A stretch of DNA of 64,000 nt from Vigna angularis (GCF_016808095.1 NC_068980.1:4932501-4996500), one strand, 5' to 3'; positions 1-13,794 are shown, counted from the stretch's first letter. Notes: a model not told the origin generated them from the sequence alone. A program made the numbers and translations.

Positions 1-90
1 AAGTAACATGTTGATTTTTCAAGAGATAGTTTATAGGTTCAGTGAGAAAAAAAGTTAAATGATTATCCCGTATTTGGAAGCATATCACTA

Positions 91-366
91 ACCCTTTATT
101 CACTTGAATGGATTTGGGGGAGAGTGATTGAATGAATTTAAGAGGATTTGAAGGTAAATTTTTTGTTGTTTATTTGAGTGGATTTGGAGGTAAGTGAGAG
201 TGGATTTCGAAGTAAATTTTTTTAATTTGTCATATCAATCAAATGCTACACTAATTTTTACAAACTTTACTTCCAAATTCACTCAAATAAACAACAAAAA
301 ATTTACCTTCAAATCCTCTCAAATTCGTTCAATCACTCCCTTCTAAATCCATTCAAGTGAATAAAG
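91..366. repeat. MITE-like inverted repeat with ~100 bp arms
   Basis: The left arm (about 93-195) and right arm (about 262-366) are near-perfect reverse complements: the left begins CTTTATTCACTTGAATGG and the right ends with its complement, finishing AAGTGAATAAAG. Only about 65 bases separate the arms, so the RNA or single strand would fold into a long hairpin. Short internal copies of GGATTTGGAGGTAA also repeat directly within the left arm. This architecture is typical of a foldback MITE. I could not find a convincing target duplication, so the exact ends and superfamily stay open. Confidence 0.6.
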
Positions 367-380
367 CCTAAAGGATTAGA

Positions 381-3300
381 AATGACACTCAACAAATATA
401 TTTGGTGTAGCTCAAACGTTGTGCTTAACACTCAAGTGTGGTATAAATGTATAAATGTTTCTTGAACATATGTTAGTGCATAACATGGTCTTAGGTGTTT
501 AAGCATTGGTTTAATGCACAAAGTCTTATGATAGTAAGAGTTTTCAGAACTTGCACCATTTCTTTCCACAAGTGGATGTCATTCAAGAACTTGCTAAAAC
601 ACTCGAGCGATGAAGTTGTCATTGGAGTATAAAGGTCTATGTATTTTTTTTTTCTAAGATTGTATTTGACTCATGCAAAATGGCAGTTGATGAGGTAATT
701 CAATAAGAGTTCGTTTAAGAAAAACATGCTTAAAAGACAATGATGTTATGCTATGTAAATGTTGTTTAGTCGTGCTATCACTAAGAATTTTCTTTGTTAG
801 TAATGAAATATTATCAACGACAATAAATCAATGCTAAACTCATATTCATCAACGAATTTCACATTTTAATTTATTGATAGATACTTTTGTCGGTATAAAG
901 TCTGTTTGTAAAGTTCATCAGAAAGATTCATTGGTAAACTATAATTACTATTCCTGATAAATATTTTTATTGATAACTTATCATCTTAATACTAAAAACA
1001 AAAGTTGGCAGATTTAATGGAGTTTTTTTTTATATATCAAGGGGAGATGGATGATAAGAAGGGAAGAAGATAAGATAAATAGAAAAATAAGGATGTGTAA
1101 GAGGAGAAGATGACACGATGATGGTGACAATGGTTGCTAGAGTTAGACAAAGAGATGAAAGAAGAGGAAGATAAAAAATGAAAACAAATAGAAGCATGAT
1201 GACGAGGATGATTTGAAGGTGACAGTGGTGACACAACTGACCCACAACAATGGAGTTAGGAAGAGGAAGAAATATATTTGACTTGTATTTATAGATTTCT
1301 CTATAAATTTCTAATTAAGGTTTATTTAATAATGGCCAAATTTTGTTTAACTTAATTTGATGATTAACTTGATTTAATTAACACTAATCGATTTCATCTA
1401 AATTCAAACAATCAATTTGGTACAATTTGATTGATATGTACCTATAGTACAAAAAAGAACGTTAACTATGATCGATATATGATATTCTTTGTCATAATTA
1501 TACCATAATTTTAGGGTTATAAACAATTATATTAAGTTATTTAATAATAAAGATTGCATAAGTGATGTAAAAAAATATATCCGCTAATTGATTATTTCAC
1601 ATTATATAACTTTAGTAAAACACGTGTTCTTTTTTATTATAAATAATTAATTCAATTTTAAAAATAATTGAATTTAAACAAATAGTAATATGAAAAGATA
1701 AAATAATAAAATAATACTTTAATTTAAAAAATAATTAAATTTAAATCAATGGTCATTAAAAGATAAACATAGAAATGTGATTATTTTAGTTTAAAATAAT
1801 AGTTACTTAAAATATACAATTGAAAAGAAAATGTATACATGATAAATGAGAATTTTTTTTTTATATATAGGTATAAATGAAAAAAAAAATGTAAGATTAT
1901 GGTGTTTCTATGACTTACATATGAGAGAACACGGCGACCATTTTATGCTTAAAGATATAGGTGCTACCACTTTAGGATCTAATTGGTTTAATACTAAATG
2001 TTTAGAGCCTGACAATATATAGTAAGGATAACCGAGAACAATCACTTTGTAATGTAGATAGTGATAAAGGTATACTAGTAGTAGTAAGAGATAACATCTC
2101 CAACTTAAACAAATAATGATATACTTAATCAAGTAAGAAGTGTGATTTATAACCTGGGAAAAAATTAAATAATCTAGTGATAATTATCAATTAAAATTTC
2201 TAAATGATTAATATGCATTTGAAATTCCCAATAATAATTTAAAGATTTTGAACTTCACTAACTAATTACGTACTATTTATATGTCTCAACATAGAAATAG
2301 ACTTTTTTATTTGTATTACTTTAATCTAAACTAATATGGTTGCTTCTCACATATCTTTACCATATCATTATATTATTTTTTTCTAAATTATGTTTCCGCA
2401 TAATTATGTATTATGTGTTGATCTTAATTGGATACACGAGTCGTGCATGTATAAAATATTTAGCAGGACATGTCGAGTGATTTTGATCTGAATTAATTTA
2501 ATATGAGATGCAAGCTTATGATAATAATTGCATATTAAAAAAATAATGATACAATAATACATTTTTATATTTATTTGACATACAGTATAAAAATAAATTA
2601 TTATAAAAAAATTGATTTTTATATTTTTTTTCAAAAAGATAAAAAAAAATATTAAATAAATATAAAGAATTTATACATTTTCAAAAATCATTCATTACTC
2701 ATTAAAAATACTTTTAATATATGTATTAAATGAATATAAAAATATATCATCTTATCCATTGTAAATGTTTTCGTAGAACCCATCATATGTGCGAATCGCA
2801 CTAGCCCAAGCATGTATCTACAAAGTGCGGCACACCACTTAAGATGTTGAAAAATTGGCGGCATGGATACGCCAAATTTCACCTCTGCCTCATGCTGCAC
2901 TCATCTTCTTCCTCTTAAACATGGGTGCTATCTATCACAGTGAGAAACGCAAGGAAACAAAATGAAACCATAGCTTGTTTTTTTTTCTGTTGAAATAAAA
3001 ATGAAAGTAGAAGAATCTGGTTGGTTCTTGGAGCATTAGATTTCACATGGAAAGCATAATGGCAGTGGCGTGAATAGAGGGCAAGGCCAGTGGCAAAAGA
3101 AAAGAAAAGGTTTTTTTTGTGTGTGTGTGTGGGTGACAGAGAGAGAGAGAGAGTGATGGGTGAGAAAGATTGACAGTGACATGAAAGCACTGAGTAGTGT
3201 TACACTATGGTGAGTGAGGCGGTGGAAGGAGGAGGTATGCAGGAAGCGAAATGAAAGAAAGAAATGTGTTTGGAATGGAATCGATGCTGCACTGCTACAC

Positions 3301-4990
3301 CCTCCCTCGATACTAGGCTTTCTGTTGGGTTCTTTCTGACGTTATTCTATTGTGTGACCTTACTGCAATTAAGACCTACACTTGTGCACTTTATTACCGA
3401 TTGTTCCTTTTGCTGTCTTTTCTTTTTATGGTTCATTTTACTTTTCTTCCTTCCCCCGATACACTATCAATATATTCAATCAATCCTTTCACCAACTATT
3501 CTTTCTAATGCAAACTCACTCTCTTCAATCTCTACAAAAGATTTTCAATTTAACAGAATCTCCCTCTACCCTTTTTTCTCTTTCAGAATTTCCTTTTTTT
3601 CTGAATAAGTATCTCTCCTAAACCAAAATTAAGTGTGGGCAGAGGTGCATTGAAGTAAAAGAAAAAGGTGTTTTTTACTTAGATTAATCGATGTTAAAGT
3701 TTGTAATGGAGAAGATTCTGATGTGTAGGTGAGAAATAGGGTGGGTATGTGTTGTTGTAGGTTGAAGAAAGAGAATATAAAGAAGAAATTTCACAGAAAG
3801 GAACATTGAACGATACTTCAGTCACCTTGACCATTCATTTGCTTAGTGACACTAAAGCGTCTAAAGATGCAAGATGCTCTTCTGTTAATTCACATGATAA
3901 TATAATAGATACAAAAATAATACACCCTTTGAAAAAATACATAAAAAAACCCAAAGGCATTGCATAATTTTTTAGGAAGGCTTTACAAGAAAACCCAAAG
4001 GTAACTTTAGTGCGAAATTTGTCTTAGGACATCTAACTTCATAATGTTGTGGACTTAGCTAAAAGGGACACCTACTACACCAAAACTCACAATGTGTGTT
4101 CTATCTTTTTTGCTCTTTCTGTTAAACCAAAAATCCGTCATACACTTTATATTTATGCCATTTATGTCTTTTTACTTTTCCTTTCAGAAATTGAATTGAT
4201 AGTACACAGTTTTATTCAGACCAATTCCATTTATTTTTTATAAATACAAGTGTTTTCACTTAATTATTTATGCATATTATTTAATTACGAAACTAGAGTC
4301 ATGTTATATATATATATATATTATGAAATTTAAGATCTCAATTGTGCTGACATTTCAAAATCTATCAATTATTTATCATTGCATAATTTTTTTAAAAAAT
4401 ACAATACATTTAAGAATGTTTGTTATAAATGTTTAATAAGATAAATATATTATTGGTTTATTTATCTAATTTATTGGCAAATTTAATTAATAGAGAAGTG
4501 TTTGTAAACTAAGTCTATAATTCATATGAGATAGAAGTTATTATAACTAGTTTATAACCTATAATTTATTTAATTTTGTTTAACTGCTTGCTAAAGTCAA
4601 TAACTATGTTTTAATTTATTTGATTGATACAAAAATAATTGATATAGTAATTTGTAACTTAATTAATTTTATTCATTTCTATCTCTTGTATTGTAATATA
4701 ATTTGTATTAACTTTAATTTATTTTTATCCATTGTAACATCTCATTTTAATAATATAACACTACTAAAATAAAATATTACATAGATGATGATACAACAAT
4801 TATATAAAATTAAACCTTTCACAATGACAAGATTTAGTAGAACCATCTGACTTTCCGTCTGTTTCACTCTTACCTCTCGTTGAATCAACTGAAAAGAATG
4901 TCTTCCTAAACTCACACCATTTAGGTGACCATCACAAAAAGAGAAAACAACACGTAGACATACAACACAAAAGCAATGGTAAGCTAATGG
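381..4990. other. AT-rich intergenic DNA
   Basis: No supported gene. Reading frames here are short, low in complexity (for example purine-rich around 1040-1250) and lack recognisable domains. A mixed GT/GA simple repeat sits at 3118-3153, followed by a slightly less AT-rich stretch to about 3800 that contains pyrimidine-rich tracts. That stretch could be a promoter or non-coding transcript, but nothing decides it. A short (TA)n run lies near 4307-4321. Confidence 0.5.
3118..3153. repeat. Compound GT/GA microsatellite
   Basis: A GT dinucleotide run (about 3119-3131) is followed after GGTGACA by a GA run (about 3138-3153). It is a simple sequence repeat with no coding meaning. Confidence 0.8.
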
Positions 4991-5060
4991 TAAAACAGTT
5001 TATCACTGGAATGGGGCGCTTGGGGGGAAGGGCTAGGAAGCGTTCAAGCCTCATGATAAC

Positions 5061-5936
5061 AAACTAAACACTTCCAAAACTCACCTTTGATGTATTTGAA
5101 CCTTGTTCTAATGATTAAATGGATTCCTTACACCCTATAATTGATTAAAAATCACATTTAGAATTAAAGCAAAGTACTCCTTTGATTTCAAAACTAGGTG
5201 CACTAAACCATTTGACAACTCTAAAAGTGTCCAAACTCAAATCTACCCTTTCTAACTCAAAAATTTATAAACTAAAGGTATGAACAAGTTTGGATGGACT
5301 TAATAACATACTCCAACAGCTCATTTTCATCACAGGCTCCATACTTTAAGTTTTCACTAGCTAGAACCTCCAATTTAGACTAAAACGTACAAAATGACAA
5401 CCTAAGAACTCAATATTTGATCCAACATAGATTTATCCTACTCAACACCTAAACATATCCCAGATGACTTAAGAGTTGTCCCTAAATTACTGGTTTCTAA
5501 TTTAACCATTATCTTAAAAATTCAACTGTCAAAACCCCTAAATTTCACCTAGAAACAACCCAAAATACCATCAATTAGCTACTACCTATTTCTAGATCAT
5601 ATTCTATCTAATTCACAACTCTAACATGTCTTAAACTGCCTTAAAACTCACTTCCAACTCCATTTTCCTCTCCTTAACCCTTCACCTAGAATTCCATATA
5701 CCAAAACCCATTTTAAAGTCAAAATGACTAACAATTCAACTCATATTTTGTTTTCACCAGGCTATATCAATTTCATATCATCAACCTTCACAACATTAAC
5801 CAAATACAAAACTATAATCATATTTAATCTAATGCATCCAAGCAATTTCATTCCAATCACACATGTATACTAAAACAAAACATACAATTCCAACATCAAA
5901 GTTAACATACATTCAATCTTTCGTATTATTAACTAC
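5061..5936. repeat. G-poor unclassified repeat-like segment
   Basis: The + strand is strikingly poor in G and rich in A and C over nearly 900 bases, unlike the flanking AT-rich DNA. Antisense copies of old retrotransposon LTRs or UTRs often look like this. No coding frame or terminal structure was found. The LTR element at 5937-8427 inserted at its right edge, after the sequence ACTAC. Confidence 0.3.
5932..5936. repeat. 5 bp target site duplication, left copy (ACTAC)
   Basis: The same ACTAC lies at 8428-8432 directly after the right LTR, which fixes both element boundaries. Confidence 0.9.
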
Positions 5937-6319
5937 TGTACTATATGAAGTATACCAATCGGAATTGATTATCATTAAGCAAGTACTAATAGGTCAGATT
6001 GCCTTACGCTCTACAAATATACAACATTAATGATTAATTATTGGGTTTGATTACCTAAAATATATTGCACTGGTGGTTAATCAATGGACGTGGCTGTCAC
6101 AAGCCTTATAAGTACACAACTGATTTCCAGGTACAATAACCTTTTTCTATCCTAATAAAATATAGATCTCTTTATCAAACATATCTGACTTGAGCGTCAG
6201 AGTGTCTTCTGCAGGTCAACAACCCATTGTAGTGGATCGCGTTCTCGGAGAGGATTGAAGATCAAAAGAGAGCAGAGCAAGGAAGGACGACCGACCCTCG
6301 GACCAATTCAACCGAAACA
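5937..6319 (+). repeat. Left LTR, 383 bp
   Basis: Runs from TGTACTATAT to CCGAAACA and is directly followed by the primer-binding-site sequence. It matches 8045-8427 over its full length without length differences. Confidence 0.92.
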
Positions 6320-6320
6320 T

Positions 6321-6340
6321 TTTGGCGCCCACCGTGGGGC
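6321..6340 (+). other. Primer binding site region
   Basis: The sequence TTTGGCGCCCACCGTGGGGC sits immediately inside the left LTR. TGGCGCC-type starts at this position are the usual reverse-transcription priming site of plant Ty3/gypsy-like elements. I did not assign the tRNA. The related element at 19157 carries the variant TTTTGGCACCCACCGTGGGG. Confidence 0.7.
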
Positions 6341-6584
6341 CGAGTGACATCCCCATGAAGTCATGAAGAACCAGACGCGCGCTCGGTCTCGACATCGCTA
6401 CTTCGGATCAACACCAGGTTTTGCAATAAGAGTAAAAAATTTCGTAATAATTCCTAAAGGCATGTCTTTTGTTTTAAGAACTTTCAGTAACGTTCAGCCC
6501 TACATCCAACCTTGACAGGTTCCAGTTTTCATTATAATTTACAGATTATAATATAGTTGTTCAACTCATATTTTTATGAGTAAA

Positions 6585-7110
6585 AATATCCTGCACAGGA
6601 AGGTATAAAGTTGCGTTCAACCTTGTCAGGTTCTACCAACTCTTAAACTATAAAATATTATGCACATATAGTTCAGAGTTGCGTTCAACCTTGTTAGGTT
6701 TTATCGACTCTTAATTTTAAATTATAAAATATCCTGCACAGGAAGGTACAAAGTTGCGTTCAACCTTGTTAGGTTCTACCAACTCTTAAATTATAAAATA
6801 TTATGCACAGATGATTTAGAGTTGCGTTCAACCTTGTCAGGTTCTACCCACTCTTAATTTTAAATTATAAAATATTATGCACAGGATGGTTCAGAGCTGC
6901 GTTCAACCTTGTTAGGTTCTACCAACTCTTAATTTTAAATTATAAAATATTATGCACAGGATGGTTCAGAGCTGCGTTCAACCTTGTTAGGCTCTACTGA
7001 CTCTTAATTTTAAATTATAAAATATTATGCATAGGATGGTTCAGAGCTGCGTTCAACCTTGTCAGGTTCTAACGACTCTTAATTTTAAATTATAAAATAT
7101 TATGTGCAGG
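6585..7110 (+). repeat. Tandem array, ~70-77 bp unit, about 7 copies
   Basis: Each unit holds TATTATGCACAGGATGGTTC (or a close variant), then GCGTTCAACCTTGT and AGGTTCTACC...ACTCTTAA. Copies start near 6592, 6661, 6733, 6803, 6878, 6955 and 7030. The unit length is not a multiple of three and stop codons occur, so it is not a coding repeat. Confidence 0.8.
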
Positions 7111-7139
7111 AAGGTTCAGACCTCAACTTGGTCAGGTTA

Positions 7140-7690
7140 TAATAGTCGCTCGGGGGGAAGTCAGAAAAATGACTTCAGAAATTCCCGCTCAATGCATGAA
7201 GTCAGAAAAATGACTCCTGCCTCAGGATCGCTCGGAGGAAGTCAGAAAAATGGCTTCAAAAATCCTCGCTGAACACAGGAAGTCAGAAAAATGACTCCTG
7301 CCTTAAGCCGCTCGGGGGGAAGTCAGAAAAATGGCTCCAGAAATCCCCGCTCAATGCAGGAAGTCAAAAAAATGACTCCTGCCTTAAGCCGCTCGGGGGA
7401 AGTCAGAAAAATGGCTTCAGAAATCCCTGCTCAACGCAGGAAGTCAGAAAAATGACTCCTGCCTCAAGCTGCTCGAGGGAAAGTCAGAAAAATGGCCTCA
7501 GAAATCCCCACTCAACGTAGGAAGTCAGAAAAATGACTCCTGCCTCAAGCCGCTCGGGGGGAAGTCAAAAAAATGGCTTCAGAAATCCCCGCTCAACGCA
7601 GGAAGTCAGAAAATGACTCCTGCCTCAAGGCGCTCGGGGGGAAGTCAGAAAAATGGCTTCAGAAATCCCCGCTCAACGCAGGAAGTTCGA
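7140..7690 (+). repeat. Tandem array, ~81 bp unit, about 6.5 copies
   Basis: Each unit carries GAAGTCAGAAAAATGACTCC and then CCGCTCGGGGGGAAGTC, AGAAATCCCCGCTCAACGCA. Copies of the first motif recur near 7197, 7278, 7359, 7439, 7520 and 7600. Within each unit the GAAGTCAGAAAAATG motif occurs twice, so an older half-unit duplication is visible. Short open frames across it are by-products of the repeat. Confidence 0.85.
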
Positions 7691-8044
7691 AAAAGAACTC
7701 TTATCAGTCAACTACTCAACAGGTTCAACTTTGTCAGGTTCCAATGCCTTTTCATTATAAAAATAAATATTGAAGCGTTTACTTTATTTAAAAGCATATT
7801 TTTTGGAGTGAAAATGTCTTGCAGAGGAAAAAGTTTCAAAGAGAACTCTTAGCATTTTCTATTCAGTCTAAGGAACAGATCCAAACAAAACTCTTAGAGT
7901 TCGCCGCTCAGTACATAGAGCAATGAAGACTTAAAGCATCAAAGATAGACTCCCTAAATACAACGTGAACGACCTCTTTTAAAGCTCATAATAATCCCTA
8001 CGCACGTCTTTTAATAAAGAGCTTGCTCGGACCTGAGGGGCTTA

Positions 8045-8427
8045 TGTACTATATGAAGTATACCGATCGGAGTTGATTGTCATTAAGCAAGTACTAATAG
8101 GTCGATTTGCCTTATGCTCTACAAATATACAACATTAATGATTAATTATTGGGTTTGATTACCTAAAATATATTGCACTGGTGGTTAATCAATGGACGTG
8201 GCTGTCACAAGCCTTATAAGTAGACAACTGATTTCCAGGTACAATAACTTTTTTCTATTCTAATAAAATATAGATCTCTTTATCAAACATATCTGACTTG
8301 AGCGTCAGAGTGTCTTCTGCAGGTCAACAACCCATTGTAGTGGATCGCGTTCTCGGAGAGGATTGAAGATCAAAAGAGAGCAGAACAAGAAAGGACGACC
8401 GACCCTCAGACCAATTCAACCGAAACA
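8045..8427 (+). repeat. Right LTR, 383 bp
   Basis: Runs from TGTACTATAT to CCGAAACA after a G-rich polypurine tract. It differs from the left LTR at about 13 positions, mostly transitions. Confidence 0.92.
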
Positions 8428-8432
8428 ACTAC

Positions 8433-11400
8433 CAAAGCATACTTTGCAATTCAAACTAAAAAAACACTAGTTTTTCTTACTTTATACCAAAGATACTGAA
8501 CTCTAAACGGAATAATTTTAAAGAAATATATGTATGTTAAGTAATAAAATGAGTTTAATAAATTATATTTATATAAACAAATTCTTTTAAGTTTTTAAAT
8601 ACAATTCTCATTATTTTAAAATATCTATAAGTTTTAATACTCTATTTTCTATTTTTGTAGGTTATCACGTCTACTTCAATTTTATAAACATAATCAACTG
8701 TTGTACTATTTTTTCATTTTTTATATTGTTATATTAATTATTTTGCTTTTTTATTTCTTAAAGTAAGTTATTGCTATATAAAGTTTATTTAAAAATTTTA
8801 TTATATGTAATATATAACATCATGTAAGACATTTGTCACTTTAATTTTTTATGTTGAATATTTCTTAATTTAAATTATATAAACATTTAAAGAGTAATCC
8901 GATAAATACTAAAAATGTATAATACTTGTTTATAAAATCAAAATAATTTATAATAAGTAAAAAAATAAAAATAATAAAACAATGTATTAAAATATAAACG
9001 ATAATGATGAAATAAATAAAACAAACGACAAGTTAATGGAAACCGCTTAGTATAAGATCGAAGCTCATAAACAAAATTATTTTAAAATATTTTAGCAAGC
9101 ATTTTTATATTAATCAAATTAATTCTGAGCTAATAACAAGTTTATTAGTATTACTAAATATACTTTAATAATTTATCCGTTTGAAGTTAACTTTTTCACA
9201 ATCTTATCAAAATACCAGGGTGGGCATCTAAACTATTAGTTATGGATTGAAGAAAAAATGTATTTTTTGAAGAAACAGAGAGAATGAAACCAGACTCTTT
9301 TATTTATAGAAATATATGGAGTTAGGTTTGAAAGATAAAAAGAAAACATTAAACTCCAAACTTGAATCTTCCAAAAGAAAAAATTGACCTTTTTTGTGGT
9401 GAAAAAGAAATACAAAATTACTTTATTTATAAATCACACATACTCTTTTAATCTTTCTTGTCAAACCAGAATGCGCAAACTACTTTATTTTTAAATCACA
9501 CAAACTCTTTTAATATTATCTTGTATAAAGAAGTTTCACATGCTCTCTCTTTTGGTAAAAAGCTCTAAAATGATGCAATTATTTTTTAAAATCACTAAAA
9601 GTAGTGCAAGTTTTAAACAATTATAAAAATAAATAAGTTGTAATAAGTTGTGTTAGATTAATATGATTTCAATTTACTAAAGTGTAGTATATTTTATACA
9701 ACTTTAATTAAAATTAAAAAAAATTACAACACATTAAAATTGTATGAAGATACAGTTTTAGTTTATATTACAATGTATTAAAATTGTATCACACTAATAT
9801 AACTTTAATTGAAATTGGAAACAAAAAAGTTATAATGTTTTGAAATCATAACAAATAACATAATTTCATTTTAATGTGTCAAAAATTATGTAAAGCTCAC
9901 ACAACTTCTTTACAGTAAAATTATTTATTTATTTTCACAATTTTTTATAATTTTTTAAAACATCATTTTGATAAATTTGAACAAAATTTTACCATTTTGG
10001 TATTTTTTTTTTTCTCATTTTCTTAGTTCTCTCCTTTATGCCTAACAAGTCAAATAACTCTTGAATTTACCGTTATTACACACACAAAAATAATAATGTG
10101 AAACAAATAGACGCAACTTTTTTTAATAATTCAAAGTTATCATTAAAACTTATCAAATTATTGTTAAAAAGTACATTTAATGTAAAAAATAAAATATGAT
10201 ATCCCATGATTGTAAATAAATATATTTGTTTAAAATAAAAATAATACAATAGATATAATAAAACTTGCTAATAAATTTTGATATTATATTGAGGTGAATT
10301 TAAATTTAACTTATTTTGACTTAAAATGTGGTAATTGTTCTTTGTTATATAATGTATATTGCATTCAATAGTAAATTATTTATAATTTTTACTTTGCTTT
10401 TGGTTAGTGCTTACTTATATTTTAAGATGAAAATATTTTCAAAAAAAAAAAGAAAATTAAGCAATAAATTAGAAATTATTCTTAATAGACATTGTAGAAT
10501 ATGTTTGGTAATGCAATTTCTATGTATAAGCCACTTCCAATATCTAAATAACTTGAACAACTAAATTTTCTCTCGGATCCCTACTTGTTGTCGGGTAAAG
10601 ATTAATTCTAAATAACTAACAAAAGCATTATCGGACTGAACGTGAAATTTTTTTCTAGCGGGTGATAATGAACCATGTCGGTTTTTTTGAGAGAGAACTC
10701 AAGTAATGTTTCTCTAATATCTTTTAATCTATGTTGATCTCTACTGAACTTTGTTTATGAGAATTTGTCCACAAGATGACCATTAATGAAAATTTCAACT
10801 GTCTACTATAATTTAAGATATAATCTATATATTTATTATGAATTTTAATTATAGAAAATAAGAATTTATCTATTGTAATATTCAAAAGTTTGTAGCATTT
10901 TCCTGAAAAAAAAAAAATTAATAGTGATAGTCTAAGATGCCCGTTAGTTGCCCAACTAGGTTAAAAGAGCCGGGGGCGTTTTCTTCTTGTACCCCACATT
11001 TTTCTTTCCGCACTCCCAAAGTTTTCACTCTTTACAAGTTTACCCTTAATAAATTTGTGCACTGGAACATTCGGGAAGTTTTTGAGGGGATGTGGTTACC
11101 GAAATTATCCAAGAAATACTAATCGGAATGAGAAATCCGGTGTGCGACATTCTTCATATGATTCTGATGTTAGCATGTTGGGAGTTTTATGCATGTGATT
11201 TCAGATTAGTGTTGACTGTGAAACATGACGTGGGTTGAATTTTTGGGTGCAAGAAGAAATGTCTGTCGTTTATCCATATAGCCCGTGTTCTGCATTTTTC
11301 TCTACCAAATCTATCTATCTAGGCCTCCCAAGTTTCAATAAACATTTATGTTTGAGTTAATTTAAATTAACTTATTTCTAGTACGAGTGATCTGAGATTT

Positions 11401-12227
11401 AATTGAAACTTATTATTATATTTATAATATAATAAAATGTTATAATTTTTAAAATTTTGAATTAGTTTAAATAAATTTATTATCATTTTTAAAAAAAATA
11501 AATGATTTTTTATAGATTATATTATCTTTAAATTGATATTTTAAAATTGTACTGAAAGAATTTTTTAAAACTTTTAATCTAATCTAACCCCTTTTAATAA
11601 TTAGTTAGGTTCGATTAAATTTAACATTAAAATAAATATAAAATCTCAATCTATTTGAATTCAATATTCTTTTAGTAAGTTAAGTCATGAGTTTGCACAA
11701 ATCTAATTCACTGTTCTTCCAAACTTGAAATTTCTTATCTGGATACTACCTTTACAAATGTCACCAATGAAACACAGGCTTTCACATGAATTAGAGCTTC
11801 TAAATTTCTACACGGATATAAAAATATATAATGAAAGTTTAATTAAAACCTTTATATTAATATTATATTTATTAAAAATCAATTTTTTTATTAAATATTT
11901 TTGGTTTAGAACTACAATTTGGTTTAAAATTAGGATGAAAATTTTAAGAGTAAAAAATAATATCCTTAATTTAAAATTTCAAGAGGTTAAATATTATATA
12001 AATATTAAATAAAACTTAAAACTAACGCATTCTACATTATTAAAAGAAATCATTGTAATTATTATTGTAATAAAAAACAAAACAAATATAAAAATAATTA
12101 TTTTTGCAAAAGTAAATAAATTTGACAATGATATTTTATAATTTGTATGATATTTTTATTTAATAATTGATATGATTTTTAATATTTTACGTGATTTTTT
12201 ACTTTTTAAATTTTAAACTAGTGTTAG
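8433..12227. other. AT-rich intergenic DNA
   Basis: No supported gene. The stretch at 10928-11330 is less AT-rich than its surroundings and could be remnant repeat sequence, but I recognise no domain. A 60-70 bp segment (TTTATAAATCACACATACTC type) is imperfectly duplicated around 9413-9530. Frames at 10328-10564 and 11725-12012 are simply AT-rich and give K/I/N/L/F-rich translations. Confidence 0.5.
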
Positions 12228-13717
12228 TGTAACATCCCAAAAATACAGTATAAACTATATAATAGAATAATCACATTTAATAATAATTCAGATCAGTCTT
12301 ACACTAAGTAGAGCGTACGGTTCTGGCCGAACGACCTTACAGAAAAGATACAATATTTAAACTGTACAAAAATACAAGTCTGACCGAACGGTTTACAAAA
12401 GCCAAATATCTATCGGTCATACAAATCAAAACGGGAAGGTGATCGAACAACCACCTCACTACAAAACTAAACTACTGACCGAACGTTCTACTGTTCGGTC
12501 TTAACTTCAACCTCGACCAAATTTTCTTCTTCCAGCGTATCTTCCAACAGCTCGTCCCCTTCTGCTCACATCCACACGGATGATCATTGCAACGACAAGA
12601 CGAACGTACATAACATGACAAGACAGGAAACACAGGGTAAGCTTATTTAATTTAATTCAGGCATAAACATACATTTTAAACAATCCAACACATAAGATAA
12701 ATTTCAACATACGTATCATCCAAAACCTATTACTAGACTGACTGTTCGGACTGTATGAAATCTGCGTAGCTACAGGCGTTCGTGCACCCGGGTGATGTAG
12801 TAACTGGGATGCCCTCAACAGTTGCCACCCGAGGTTAGCCCTATCTGTCCAAAGTACCCCTAAGGACTAGGACCTCCTGCCGTTCCCACACATGACCTAC
12901 CCTCCTCTACGTGAAGACGAGTACCCACGGAACATCAGGATGAACAACCAGCTTAGCATGCCCACAGTCATACTTTACAAATTCCAATATTCATTCATGA
13001 GACGTTCCTCCCCGGAACGCTCGTCCACAATCCACAACATTTCCATATCACATTTTCTTCATCTTTCATTAATAAGTATCTCGTTTAACCACCTCTTACA
13101 AAGATTCATAAGAATTCTAAATAACGAACGTTCAACCCGAACTCAGAACGAGACCGAACACGTAGAGTGAAACTGAGAGATCTCAAATTTTGAAATGAAT
13201 TAAGGCCAAGGGATTTATATCGGGTTGAGGAAGATAACAAGTACAATCATGTATCACAATAAACAATGGAACGAACGTTAATTACAACAATGAGCCAATT
13301 AGATGAACTGACTCCTGAGAGCTCCAACTGAACATCAAAAAGACCAGACCAAGTACGAAGACTCCAGAATGAAACCAATGGATAAGGATACTTCAAGACA
13401 TTCAAAACTAATACTTAGAGTGATGCACATGAAGAAACTGAACGCTTGTGAATACTTAGTTTATTTGAGTTTAGTATCAAGAAATCCAATTTCCAGTCAA
13501 AGACTGAACACTATAGGGAGCGAACCCTAGAGGGCTTGAACGAACGCTCGTATTAGAAAGTTTAGCTTAAGGAGATTGAACGAGTGCCTGGTGTGAGACC
13601 AAACACTTATTTAGGACGAGCACTTGGTATGAGACCAATTGCTACTAAACTTAAAGAAAATAGACTTGATAATTATACTTAGATACTATTGGGATAATGT
13701 TTAAAATATACAACTAA

Positions 13718-13794
<77 letters not shown>

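Larger units (their letters stand above)
5937..8427 (+). mobile_element. Intact non-autonomous LTR retrotransposon (2491 bp)
   Basis: Two 383 bp LTRs (5937-6319 and 8045-8427) both begin TGTACTATATGAAG and end ACCGAAACA. By eye they differ at about 13 positions. Identical 5 bp duplications (ACTAC, 5932-5936 and 8428-8432) flank the element, so it is a complete insertion. A primer-binding-site region (TTTTGGCGCCCACCGTGGGG) follows the left LTR directly, and a G-rich polypurine tract (CTGAGGGGCTTA) precedes the right LTR. Both are typical of plant Ty3/gypsy-like elements. The 1.7 kb interior has no gag or pol frame and consists largely of two tandem arrays. It must rely on proteins from another element. 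It is a close relative of the composite element at 18337-23149. Confidence 0.92.

Noticed and set aside
1030..1245. Ser/Leu-rich minus-strand frames
   Set aside because: Purine-rich low-complexity DNA with no domain or gene signals.
3118..3200. TGACAGAGAGAGAG resembling the start of miR156
   Set aside because: The sequence departs from miR156 after TGACAGA, is a GA microsatellite, and has no complementary arm nearby.
6190..6420. GC-rich stretch that could be mistaken for an exon
   Set aside because: It is the end of the left LTR plus the primer-binding-site region, with a near copy at 18.8-19.2 kb.
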